Shown here: in pieces, positions 8,624 to 16,694 of the stretch
Layout: each line of letters begins with the position of its first letter
Position numbering within the stretch: the stretch's first letter is position 1
Position numbers and translations under genes: made by a program
The notes under the pieces: model-generated
Databases searched by the model: none
What the model was told of the DNA's origin: nothing
Seen by the model: the letters and a program-made list of their open reading frames with translations, nothing else
Origin: Polyangiaceae bacterium
Lineage (GTDB): Bacteria; Myxococcota_A; Polyangia; Polyangiales; Polyangiaceae
Direction: 5' to 3'
Length of the DNA: 64,000 nucleotides
Assembly: GCA_025937895.1 (NCBI GenBank)
Contig: JAICQL010000003.1
Location: 1-64,000, forward strand

Positions 8624-9754
8624 ATGTCGCTCCCCCCAGTCCGGCGCATCGCGCTATTTTGCACGAACTTTCTGCCCACTTCGCAGGTCTTCGTGTACGA
8701 GCAGCTGCGGCAGTACCAGCGGTCGGAGGTGGACATCTTCGCCTGGCGCCGCTTTCACCGGGAGCGTTTTCCCTTTCCGCGCGTGCATCTGGCAGAAACC
8801 AGCTACGTGCTGCGGGGTGCCAGCCGGCGCTTCGAGCAAGCTTTCGCCGAGCGCCGCTTCGATCTGGTGCACGCCCATTTCGGTCCCGCCGGGGCGTATG
8901 CTTGCCGCCATGCAGCACGCCACCGGCTGCCGCTGCTGGTGACGTTTCATGGTTATGACGTGCCGCTGCTCACGAGCCGGCGTCGCTTTCTGCCGCTACA
9001 CCTGCCGTATGCGCTGGGCAGCGCCGCGATGCTGCGCGAGCTGACGCTCGGGCTGTGCGCGTCGAGCGAGCTGAAGTCGATGCTGGTCCGGCTGGGGGTG
9101 GACGAGCAGCGCCTGCGCGTACACCGCCTGGGCGTCGATCTGGCGCGCTTTCGCTGCGCGGAGGGCCCCCGCGAGCCCCTGGTCTTGATGGTGGGCCGCC
9201 TGGTGGAGAAGAAGGGCTTCGATGACGGTCTGCGTGCCTTCGCGCATGCGCGCGCGCTCGGGGCACAGGCGCGCCTGGCCATCGTGGGAGAGGGCGAGCG
9301 CCGGGCCTCTCTGCAGCGGCTGTCACGCCAGCTCGGCCTCGGCTCGGAGGTGAGCTTCCTCGGCAGCAAGAGCAACCAGGAGGTGGCGGAGCTGCTGGCC
9401 CGCGCCAGCGTGTTGCTCGCCCCCAGCGTGGTGGCGCGTGACGGGAACCGCGAGTCAGGCTTGATCGTGGTGAAGGAGGCCTCGGCCTCCGGCACGATCC
9501 CGATCGGCACGCTGCACGGCGGTATTCCGGACAGCATCGAGCACGGGCAGACCGGGTTTCTCGTCGCCGAGCACGATCCGCAAGCGATGGGCCGCCATCT
9601 GGCTGAGCTGCTGCGCGAGCCGGAGCTGCGTCAGCGGCTGGCCCGCGCCGGGCGGGCCAAGATGGAGCGCGAGTTCGACAACCGGCGCCTCGTCGCCGAG
9701 CTGGAGGACATCTACGAGGAGGTCTGTCAGCGCTGGCGGCCGCCCGCCAGCTGA
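8624..9754 (+). CDS. Glycosyltransferase family 4 (GT-B fold)
   Basis: Transfers a sugar from a nucleotide-sugar donor, probably during exopolysaccharide or LPS assembly at the cytoplasmic face of the inner membrane. The N-terminal domain holds HAHFGPAGA and TFHGYDVP, typical of the acceptor domain in GT4 enzymes. The C-terminal domain has MVGRLVEKKGF, then AIVGEGERR and the donor-binding stretch ESGLIVVKEASASGTIPIGT with the conserved Glu residues of the EX7E motif. Length of 376 residues is normal. Its start is 90 bp from the divergent glycerophosphotransferase-like gene, so the two probably share a regulatory region. Substrate cannot be assigned. Confidence 0.9.
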   Translation: MSLPPVRRIALFCTNFLPTSQVFVYEQLRQYQRSEVDIFAWRRFHRERFPFPRVHLAETSYVLRGASRRFEQAFAERRFDLVHAHFGPAGAYACRHAARHRLPLLVTFHGYDVPLLTSRRRFLPLHLPYALGSAAMLRELTLGLCASSELKSMLVRLGVDEQRLRVHRLGVDLARFRCAEGPREPLVLMVGRLVEKKGFDDGLRAFAHARALGAQARLAIVGEGERRASLQRLSRQLGLGSEVSFLGSKSNQEVAELLARASVLLAPSVVARDGNRESGLIVVKEASASGTIPIGTLHGGIPDSIEHGQTGFLVAEHDPQAMGRHLAELLREPELRQRLARAGRAKMEREFDNRRLVAELEDIYEEVCQRWRPPAS

Positions 9755-9788
9755 GGCCCTGGCGCGGCCCGCAGCCGCTGCCCGGCGC

Positions 9789-11636
9789 TCAGCCCTGCTT
9801 CTCCTCGGCGGAGTCCTCTTTGTCGTCCTTCTCGTCTTTCTCTTCCTGCGCGTCCGGCAGCACCACCGCGGGCAAGCTGACCTCCGGCGGGTCACGCAGC
9901 ACGCGCTTGAGATAGCGCCTCAGGAACATGTTCAGCGAGCGGCGCGCCAGGTCCTCGTAGACGTCGGCCGTGGTGCGCTGGGTCGAGCGCATCAGCGAGC
10001 GGGTGGGGGAGCGCCAGGCGCGCACCTCGATGTCCAGCCGCTCGTCGGAGTCGGGCAGCAGGAACTTCGTGTAATAGAACGTGCCCGCGCCGAAGAAGAC
10101 GCCCCGCGGCTTGGCATTGAACACCGCGCCCGACAGCTCGATGCGGCTGTCGATGTACAGGCTCGCGACGGTCGGCTGGGGCAAGGGCAGGGGCTTGTCT
10201 TCCTCGTCCGTGCCGGGTAGCGGCGGCCCCAGCTCGAAGCGGACGATCTCCGGGTTGAACAGGCTCTGCAGGGCCGAGACCAGGATTGGGCCAGCCAGCG
10301 CCTCTCGCGCGTGCATCTCCGACTCGCGGAAGTGCCGCGAAGGCAAGCTGGAGTTCCCGGCGAAGTAGGAGCCGGAGCGGACCTGGGTGTCTGCCTGCTT
10401 GGCGGACTTGCCCAGGATGGAGCGGAAGCGCACCTCTACCCGCGGGCCATGCTGCTCCGCGTGGGCCACGAGGCGCTCCCAGAACGCCGCCGGATCGCTG
10501 CGCCGCGCACCAGTGGCAATCGAGAGCTCCTTGGCGCGAGCGGCAGCGCTCCGGTACACCTGGTGGCGCGCCTCGGCCAGCTCCTCGCTCACCGGCTCAT
10601 GGCGCGGGTGGCTGCGGGCGAACTCGTCCAGCGCCGCCAGGGTGCCGGGCGCCTTGGCTCGCTCCAGGGCCGCCAGCAGCGCAGCCCGCAGCGCCTCGGC
10701 GACCTCGTTCGGGATCTTGGAGTCCGGATGGCTGGCGATGTACTGCTCGATGGCGGCGACGCTGCCCTGGGCCTTGGCTTCGGCCAGCTCCGCGCGCGGC
10801 AGCAGCACCTCCACGATCTCCGGTGAGCGCCCGCCGCGCTCCAGGTATTCGCGATAGGCAGCGGTGGTGTCGAGGGCACGCGCCGCGGCCACGAGCTTTC
10901 GCGCGCTCAGCTTGTTGCGGACCTCCCACACACCGATGCCGAGCACGGCGCCCGACAGCACCGCCATGCCCAGCAGCGCCAGTGACCACGCCGTGGTCGG
11001 GCGCTTGAAGGGCACGTCCTGCGAGAAGGGGCTGGGAAAGTTGGTGCGCAGCAGCGGATCGAGCGCCGCCATGTGTCGCACGCTGTCCGCCCGCGTGGCC
11101 TCGTCCAGTCGCTCTTGCGACTCGTTCACCGCGCGCCTGGCCGCCTCCGCTTGCTCGTGATCCCTGGCGGGAAAGTCGAAGCTGGTGCCGTCCACGAACG
11201 TGACGCTGAGCGCGGCCGCGTTGGCCTCCACCGTGCGCAGATCCGCCAGCGAGTGCACCTGCAGCGCGGAGGAGGTGGCCTCGACCACGCCCATCGGGAA
11301 GAGATACGTCCCGCGCGCGAAGGGCAGGCTCAGCGCGCGATCGCGCAAGGTCAGGCCCCTGGTCAAGGAGGCGAAGCTCAGAGTGAAGCCCAGGCAATAG
11401 AGCAGCGCGTGCACGCCGGTGGCCAGCGCGGAGGGGTGCTTCAGATCGCCAAAGCCATAGTAGGCGAAGGCGACGGTGATGCCGAAGCAGACGGCGCTGG
11501 CGATGAACCAGCGCGCGCCCACGTACTCCGGCGCGGGCCGCATCGCCAGCGGGGCGGGCGCCAAGGTGGCCTGCGAGGCTGCTACGAAGCGTTCCTGGAC
11601 AGGGCGCGGTAGATCGTAAAACTCGATCGATTTCAT
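9789..11636 (-). CDS. Uncharacterised multi-span membrane protein with long C-terminal region
   Basis: A 615-residue protein of no family I recognise. Two hydrophobic segments lie near residues 41-62 and 73-92, a short PH-like beta region with an LTLRDRALSLPF pattern follows, and a third span sits near 221-243. The central part is helical and Ala/Glu-rich, with repeats of about 35 residues that could be degenerate TPR-like units (YIASHPDSKIPNEV, FARSHPRHEPVSEE). The C-terminal 200 residues have mixed alpha/beta character (SLYIDSRIELSGAVFNAKPRGVFFGAGTFYY) and the protein ends in a highly charged EEKDEKDDKEDSAEEKQG tail. It ends 34 bp from the convergent GT4 gene. Function is unknown; an envelope or signalling role is only a guess. 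Confidence 0.8.
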   Translation of the reverse strand: MKSIEFYDLPRPVQERFVAASQATLAPAPLAMRPAPEYVGARWFIASAVCFGITVAFAYYGFGDLKHPSALATGVHALLYCLGFTLSFASLTRGLTLRDRALSLPFARGTYLFPMGVVEATSSALQVHSLADLRTVEANAAALSVTFVDGTSFDFPARDHEQAEAARRAVNESQERLDEATRADSVRHMAALDPLLRTNFPSPFSQDVPFKRPTTAWSLALLGMAVLSGAVLGIGVWEVRNKLSARKLVAAARALDTTAAYREYLERGGRSPEIVEVLLPRAELAEAKAQGSVAAIEQYIASHPDSKIPNEVAEALRAALLAALERAKAPGTLAALDEFARSHPRHEPVSEELAEARHQVYRSAAARAKELSIATGARRSDPAAFWERLVAHAEQHGPRVEVRFRSILGKSAKQADTQVRSGSYFAGNSSLPSRHFRESEMHAREALAGPILVSALQSLFNPEIVRFELGPPLPGTDEEDKPLPLPQPTVASLYIDSRIELSGAVFNAKPRGVFFGAGTFYYTKFLLPDSDERLDIEVRAWRSPTRSLMRSTQRTTADVYEDLARRSLNMFLRRYLKRVLRDPPEVSLPAVVLPDAQEEKDEKDDKEDSAEEKQG

Positions 11637-12129
11637 CCTGGAGCGGGGACAACCGCCTTCGTTCGTTTGGCCGGATCGGTCAGTCCCTACTCAGAAATCA
11701 CGGTCGCCTTCACTCAGTTGTGAAGGTGCGCAGCCTAAATTCCCTGTGTGCGCGCCTGTCGTGCACGTGCGGCGAGGGCACGTCAGCGGGGGCGGGTGAG
11801 GGCCCGCGCGAGCGCCATGTCCGCCGAACCGCTACGGTTTCATTAAGTTGAAAGGCTCGAGCGGCTGCCCGCGCAGGCTGCACAATCTAAGGTAGGATGA
11901 AGTGTGCCGCGCGCGCAGCAACCATTCGGCGTCTTTGCCAGGACCATGTCTGCGCGTCTCCGAGGGAGTGGGCGAGCTGCGGGCCTTCTGGCACGCTGTT
12001 GGCCACGCTGACACGCTGTTGGCCACGCTGACACGCTTCGCGTATGCTCGAAGGGACTGCTGCCGAGGTGCTCCGCTGCCGTGAGAAACGAGAGATGACA
12101 CTCGAGAGCAGAGGCCGCAGGAACGACGC
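11637..12129. other. Intergenic region with a short tandem duplication
   Basis: About 490 bp between two divergent genes. Most of it shows no coding signal. The clearest structure is a perfect 20-bp direct duplication of CACGCTGTTGGCCACGCTGA at 11993-12032 followed by a partial third copy (CACGCT) to 12038. The unit is itself built from the short word CACGCTG. ORF-track entries crossing this stretch on the minus strand are low-complexity shadows. No confident promoter for either flanking gene was identified. Confidence 0.6.
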
Positions 12130-13005
12130 ATGAGCAGCGGCCCGTCGATGACCCTGCACGTGCTCGGTTCGGGCGCGGCATTTTCGCGGCGCTATGGCAC
12201 CACGTGCTCCGTGCTCAGCCTGCCCTCGGGTGAGCGATGGTTGATAGATTGTGGCCGGCAAGCACCGGAGCAGCTGCTGCATGCTGGCATGCGCTGGCAT
12301 GACGTCGCGGGGCAGCTGATCACCCACGTGCATGGCGATCACGTCTTCGGACTCGAGGAGTTCGCGTTCGTGCGCTACTACACCAGCGTGCCGGGCCTGC
12401 CCGCGGTGATGAAGGGTGGTCCGCGCCCGCGGCTGGCTGCGCACAGCGCGGTGCTGGCGGAGCTGTGGGAGGTGCTGGGGCCTTCGCTGCGCTACCGCTC
12501 CACGGCCAAGGGCGAACCGGTGACGGGCACGCTGGCTGACTACTTCGACGTGCTGAGCCCCAGCAGCGTGGAGCCGCCGGCGCAGGCGAGCTGGAATCAC
12601 GCGGAGGCCTTTCACGTGGCTGGGCTGTCGCTGGTCGTGCGCGAGACGCGGCACGTTTACGGCAAGCCATCCACGTCGCTGGAGTTTGCACTACCGGGAG
12701 AGAGCTCGCGCCTGGCCTGGTGGAGTGGCGATGCGGTGGTGGACGCCGACCTGCTGGAGCGCCTGGAGTCGCGCACCACCATCTTCTTCCACGATTGTAC
12801 GTTCGTGGATTTTCCGGGGCAGGTACACGGGCTGTTCAGCGATTTCGAGAAGCTCCCGCCGCACCTGCGCAAGAAGATCGTGCTGATGCACCATGACGAC
12901 GGCATCGAGCAGCATCGCGAGCGGGCGCAGGCGCTGGGTTTCCGGCTGGCGATGCCCGGCGACGTGTACGATCTGTGCAGCGGCCAGCGCCTGCGTGAAG
13001 GCTGA
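12130..13005 (+). CDS. MBL-fold metallo-hydrolase (RNase Z/arylsulfatase-like)
   Basis: A 291-residue metallo-beta-lactamase-fold protein. The N terminus carries LHVLGSGAAFSRRYGTTCS, the typical first strand and loop of the RNase Z/AtsA branch, and the zinc-binding motif is intact as THVHGDHVFGLEEF. Further conserved elements are an Asp in WWSGDAVVD and a His in VLMHHDD near the end. Such enzymes act on phosphodiesters, sulfate esters or tRNA 3' ends. Bona fide RNase Z has an exosite arm that I do not see clearly, so I leave the substrate open. No signal peptide, so cytosolic. Confidence 0.85.
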   Translation: MSSGPSMTLHVLGSGAAFSRRYGTTCSVLSLPSGERWLIDCGRQAPEQLLHAGMRWHDVAGQLITHVHGDHVFGLEEFAFVRYYTSVPGLPAVMKGGPRPRLAAHSAVLAELWEVLGPSLRYRSTAKGEPVTGTLADYFDVLSPSSVEPPAQASWNHAEAFHVAGLSLVVRETRHVYGKPSTSLEFALPGESSRLAWWSGDAVVDADLLERLESRTTIFFHDCTFVDFPGQVHGLFSDFEKLPPHLRKKIVLMHHDDGIEQHRERAQALGFRLAMPGDVYDLCSGQRLREG

Positions 13006-13149
13006 GGTGGAACCTCGGCAAGCGCGCTGCTTCGCGGCGCGTGCAGAGCCAACGCCGCACTGGGTGCCGGCTGGCCGAAGCCCGTAGCGCCGCGCGCGCT
13101 GCGACCGTTTGGGGGTGCCTCCCACAGCCCCCCGCCGTATCTTTTCGCT

Positions 13150-14004
13150 GTGGCGCTGGTCGAGCACGGCTATCTGCGTGTGGCGCGCCCCCGGGGGGTG
13201 GAGCTTCGGCTGCACTGGACGGTCGCGGTAGGCGCGCTGCTCGCGGCGCGGCTGCAGCTCCAGCCGCTCATCTGGCTGGGCTTCCTGTGCGTGGTGCTCG
13301 TGCATGAGCTGGGTCACGCGCTCGCCGTGGGCAGCGCGGGCGGGCAGCTGATGGCGCTCGACATCACCGGCGTCGGCGGCAGCTGCCGCTGGCGTGGCGC
13401 GGGCACCTTGCTGGAGCGAGCCTGGGTGGCCTGGGGTGGCGTGCTCGCGCAGGCAGCTCTGCTGTTGGTGACCGCCGTCTCAGTGCTGTTGCTGGGCATG
13501 CCCGGCGGGCGCCTGGCCGCGCTCGGCTACTGCTTCATCCAGGTGAACCTGGCGCTGCTGCTGCTCAATCTCCTGCCGTTTTCGTTTCTGGATGGTGCGC
13601 TCGCGTGGCGCCTGTTCGGTGCGCTGCGCGCCTCCGATAGCAGCGTACGCCAGGCTCTGCTGGGCTGGGTCTGGCGCTGGGCGCGCCGCCGGCGAGAGCG
13701 CCGGCAAGAAGGTCCGGGCGGCGCTCCGTCGCGGCCGAGCGCGCCACCGCTGGCGAGCACGCCGCGCAGCCTCAGCGGCAGGCGGGTGGGCGAGCCGCCA
13801 GCGTCGCGGCCTGCCCCCACTCCCGAGGGCAATTCAGAGCCCACCGCCGCCAGCCTCTATGGCGCAGCCAGCTCCAACGACGGTCCGCGGGTCGATGAGG
13901 AGGCGCAGAGCGCGCCCAGGCCCAGCGAGCAAGCGCAGCGAGAGATCGATGCGCTGCTACGCCGAGTGCAGGACCGCGCGGCGCGTTCACGGCGCGGGCA
14001 ATGA
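13150..14004 (+). CDS. M50-family (site-2-protease-like) membrane metalloprotease
   Basis: Membrane-embedded zinc protease of the S2P/SpoIVFB group. The zinc motif is VHELGHALA near residue 52, inside a hydrophobic segment, and the second metal-ligand block NLLPFSFLDGALAW, matching the NxxPxxxLDG pattern, lies in a later span, so both catalytic elements are present. Four or so hydrophobic stretches fill the first 170 residues; the remaining 110 are hydrophilic, Pro/Ser/Arg-rich and look disordered. No PDZ or CBS domain is seen, making it a minimal form. S2P enzymes cut membrane-bound regulators such as anti-sigma factors, but no substrate is encoded next to it. The start is a GTG; the ribosome site is weak. 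Confidence 0.85.
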   Translation: MALVEHGYLRVARPRGVELRLHWTVAVGALLAARLQLQPLIWLGFLCVVLVHELGHALAVGSAGGQLMALDITGVGGSCRWRGAGTLLERAWVAWGGVLAQAALLLVTAVSVLLLGMPGGRLAALGYCFIQVNLALLLLNLLPFSFLDGALAWRLFGALRASDSSVRQALLGWVWRWARRRRERRQEGPGGAPSRPSAPPLASTPRSLSGRRVGEPPASRPAPTPEGNSEPTAASLYGAASSNDGPRVDEEAQSAPRPSEQAQREIDALLRRVQDRAARSRRGQ

Positions 14005-14187
14005 GCACGCTGCTCCGACCGGCGGGCTGAGGTGCGCGCGCTGGCACGGATCGGAGCACCTCGGGTGCCGGCCCGCCGCGCTCGCCCCTGACCCGACTTG
14101 AAATTCCCTACCCCTGGCCGCGCATTCGCTGCAGACTCGCGCCCGCCGTGCCACCGCCGGCCGCGGTTTCGATCCTGGAGTACTTTG

Positions 14188-15405
14188 ATGAATCTGAACA
14201 AGCTGTCCATCGCCGAGCTCAATCTCGCCGGCAAGCGCGCGCTGATCCGCGTCGACTTCAACGTGCCGATGAAAGACGGCAAGGTCACCAACACCCAACG
14301 TATCGACGCGGCGCTGCCCACCATCAAGTACGCGCTGGATCAGGGCGCGTCCGTGATCCTGATGAGCCATCTCGGCCGTCCCGATGGCAAGCGCAACCTC
14401 GAGTACACGCTGGAGCCAGTGGCCAAGGTCCTGAGCGAGCGGCTGGGCGCGCCCGTGCGCTTTCTGCCCGACTGTGTGGGCCCGGAGATCGAGGCAGCTT
14501 GCTCCGATCTCCAGCCGGGCACGGTGGTGCTGCTGGAGAACCTGCGCTTCTACCTGGAGGAAGAGGGCAAGGGCGCGACCAAGGAGCAGGTGGCTGCGTT
14601 CCGCGCCTCGCTCACCAAGCTGGGTGACGTGTACGTCAACGATGCCTTCGGTACCGCGCACCGCGCGCACTCCTCGATGGTGGGGGTGACCTTGCCGCAG
14701 CGTGCGTCCGGCTTCTTGATGCAGAAGGAGCTGGAGTACTTTGGCAAGGCGCTCTCCAACCCGGAGCGGCCGTTCCTGGCGATCCTCGGCGGGGCCAAGG
14801 TAAAGGACAAGATTCAGCTGATCGAGAACCTGCTCGACAAGGTGAACGCCATGATCATCGGTGGCGGCATGGCCTACACCTTCAAGAAGGTGATGGACGG
14901 CATGGCCATCGGCTCCAGCCTGTTCGACGCCGACGGCGCCAAGATCGTGGACAAGCTGGTAGCGAAGGCGAAGGAGCGCAACGTCACCTTGCACTTCCCG
15001 GTCGACTTCGTCATCGCCGACGCCTTCGCCGCGGACGCGAAGGTGGACGCGGCCAGCGATGCTACCGGCATCAAGGACGGCTGGCAGGGCCTGGATTGCG
15101 GCCCGCTCTCGCGCCAGAAGTTTGCTGCGGTGATCGCCGAGGCCAAGACCCTGGTCTGGAACGGCCCGGTGGGCGTGTTCGAGATGGAGCGCTTCTCCGC
15201 CGGTACGCGCGCGGTCGCCGAGGCGGTGGCCAAGGCCACTGCTGCGGGCGCCACCACCATCATCGGCGGCGGTGACACCGCCACTGCAGCCGAGGAATAC
15301 GGTATCGAGGACAAGGTCAGCCACGTCTCCACGGGCGGTGGCGCCTCGCTGGAGCTGCTCGAGGGCAAGAACCTGCCCGGTGTTGCAGCGTTGAGCGATC
15401 GCTGA
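14188..15405 (+). CDS. pgk: Phosphoglycerate kinase
   Basis: Cytosolic glycolytic enzyme converting 1,3-bisphosphoglycerate and ADP to 3-phosphoglycerate and ATP. The ATG at 14188 is chosen over the ORF-track start because GGAG lies 7 bases upstream and the protein then begins [27 protein letters not shown], the standard N terminus. Family landmarks are [15 protein letters not shown], the substrate-binding [12 protein letters not shown], the GGAKVKDKI block and the C-terminal nucleotide-binding stretch WNGPVGVFE with GGGDTA. At 405 residues it is the expected size. It is not clustered with gap or other glycolysis genes in this window. Confidence 0.98.
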   Translation: MNLNKLSIAELNLAGKRALIRVDFNVPMKDGKVTNTQRIDAALPTIKYALDQGASVILMSHLGRPDGKRNLEYTLEPVAKVLSERLGAPVRFLPDCVGPEIEAACSDLQPGTVVLLENLRFYLEEEGKGATKEQVAAFRASLTKLGDVYVNDAFGTAHRAHSSMVGVTLPQRASGFLMQKELEYFGKALSNPERPFLAILGGAKVKDKIQLIENLLDKVNAMIIGGGMAYTFKKVMDGMAIGSSLFDADGAKIVDKLVAKAKERNVTLHFPVDFVIADAFAADAKVDAASDATGIKDGWQGLDCGPLSRQKFAAVIAEAKTLVWNGPVGVFEMERFSAGTRAVAEAVAKATAAGATTIIGGGDTATAAEEYGIEDKVSHVSTGGGASLELLEGKNLPGVAALSDR

Positions 15406-15463
15406 GCCCAAGTGCGCGCCGGGGCCCAGTGCCCCGGCGCAGCTGCGTCGCCGTGGAACGAGC

Positions 15464-15538
15464 GCAGCCCAGAACAGCGCAGCCTAGAGCATCGCAGCCT
15501 AGAGCATCGCAGCCTAGAGCATCGCAGCCTAAAACAGC
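15464..15538 (-). repeat. Five 15-bp tandem repeats containing the ruvB stop codon
   Basis: Read on the plus strand the units are GCAGCCCAGAACAGC, three identical copies of GCAGCCTAGAGCATC, and GCAGCCTAAAACAGC. The ruvB stop (TAG, complement CTA at 15529-15531) lies in the last unit, and the three identical copies each carry another TAG in the ruvB frame, so ruvB is followed by four in-frame stops spaced exactly five codons apart. The array sits between convergent pgk and ruvB. Confidence 0.9.
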
Positions 15539-16596
15539 GAGCCCTGCTTCTCCTTGGCCTCGAACGGCATGCCGAGGTGCTCGTAGGCCTTGCGCGTGGC
15601 GATGCGCCCGCGCGGAGTGCGGCCCAGGTAGCCTTGCTGCAGGAGATAGGGCTCGTAGACGTCTTCGATGGTATCGCGCGGCTCCGCCAGCGCCGCCGCG
15701 AGCGTCTCCACCCCGACGGGGCCGCCCTGGTAGGTCTCGATCAGCATGCCGAGCAGTCGCCGGTCCATCTCGTCCAGGCCGCTCTCGTCCACGGCCAGGC
15801 GCTCGCAGGCATGGCGCACGATGCTGGCATCGATCACGCCGCGGCCCTCCACCTCTGCGAAGTCGCGCACCCGCCGGAGCAGGCGATTGGCGATGCGCGG
15901 CGTGCCCCGCGAGCGGCTGGCGAGCTCGCGCGCTCCCTGCCGCTCGCACGGGATGCCCATCAGTGAAGCGCTGCGCGCCACGATCTGCTCCAGGTCGTCG
16001 ACCGCGTAGAAATCGAGCCGCAAGGTCACGCCAAAGCGCTCATGCAGTGGCTTGGTGAGCAAGCCGGCGCGGGTGGTGGCGCCCACCAGGGTAAAGGGGC
16101 GCAGATCGACCGAGATGCTCTCGGCGAAGGCGCCTTCACCCGTCACCACGTCCACGCGAAACTCTTCGATGGCGGGATACAGGGCCTCCTCCACCGGCGC
16201 GCTCAGGCGGTGGATCTCGTCGATGAACAGCACATCCCCGCGCTCGAGGCGGGTCAGCTCGCCCGTCAGCGTGCCCTTGTGCTCGATGGCTGGCCCGCTG
16301 GTGACGTGCAGGTTGACGCCCATCTCGCGCGCGAGGATGTACGCCAGCGTGGTCTTGCCCAGCCCGGGCGGACCGCACAAGAGGATGTGATCGAGCGGCT
16401 CGCCACGCTGCTTGGCGGCCTGCACGTACACCTCCAGGTTCTTGCGGTGCTGCGGCTGGCCGATGAAGTCTGCCAGGCGCTGCGGGCGAAACAGACGATC
16501 GAAGCGCGCGTCGTCACCCGAGGAGTCCGCCGCCAGAGTTCTCGGCTCCGGCTCGGGAGCGGCGCTCTCGCTCCGGGGGGACCTGCGTGCGGCCAT
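15529..16596 (-). CDS. ruvB: Holliday junction branch migration ATPase RuvB
   Basis: Hexameric AAA+ motor that, with RuvA, drives branch migration at Holliday junctions. After a 30-residue Ser/Pro-rich extension the RuvB core begins at [16 protein letters not shown]. Walker A is GPPGLGKTT, Walker B is [10 protein letters not shown], sensor 1 lies in LVGATTRAG, and the arginine-containing [17 protein letters not shown] block and the C-terminal winged-helix segment [16 protein letters not shown] are all present. Length of 355 is normal. ruvA and ruvC are not adjacent. Its stop codon lies inside a 15-bp tandem repeat array. Confidence 0.98.
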   Translation of the reverse strand: MAARRSPRSESAAPEPEPRTLAADSSGDDARFDRLFRPQRLADFIGQPQHRKNLEVYVQAAKQRGEPLDHILLCGPPGLGKTTLAYILAREMGVNLHVTSGPAIEHKGTLTGELTRLERGDVLFIDEIHRLSAPVEEALYPAIEEFRVDVVTGEGAFAESISVDLRPFTLVGATTRAGLLTKPLHERFGVTLRLDFYAVDDLEQIVARSASLMGIPCERQGARELASRSRGTPRIANRLLRRVRDFAEVEGRGVIDASIVRHACERLAVDESGLDEMDRRLLGMLIETYQGGPVGVETLAAALAEPRDTIEDVYEPYLLQQGYLGRTPRGRIATRKAYEHLGMPFEAKEKQGSLF

Positions 16597-16694
16597 CGAT
16601 TTTCACAGGTACACCGGACCGCCGCAGAGCCGCAAGGCGCACCGCACGGCCAGGGCGCGGCACGCCGAGGGTAGGGCGCGCTGGCTCCGCAGGC

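Noticed and set aside
11887-12654. Minus-strand ORF through the 12-kb gap
   Set aside because: It overlaps the MBL hydrolase on the opposite strand and includes the 20-bp repeat; no domain.
13987-15411. 474-residue minus-strand ORF opposite pgk
   Set aside because: Shadow of pgk; no family motif and no ribosome site.
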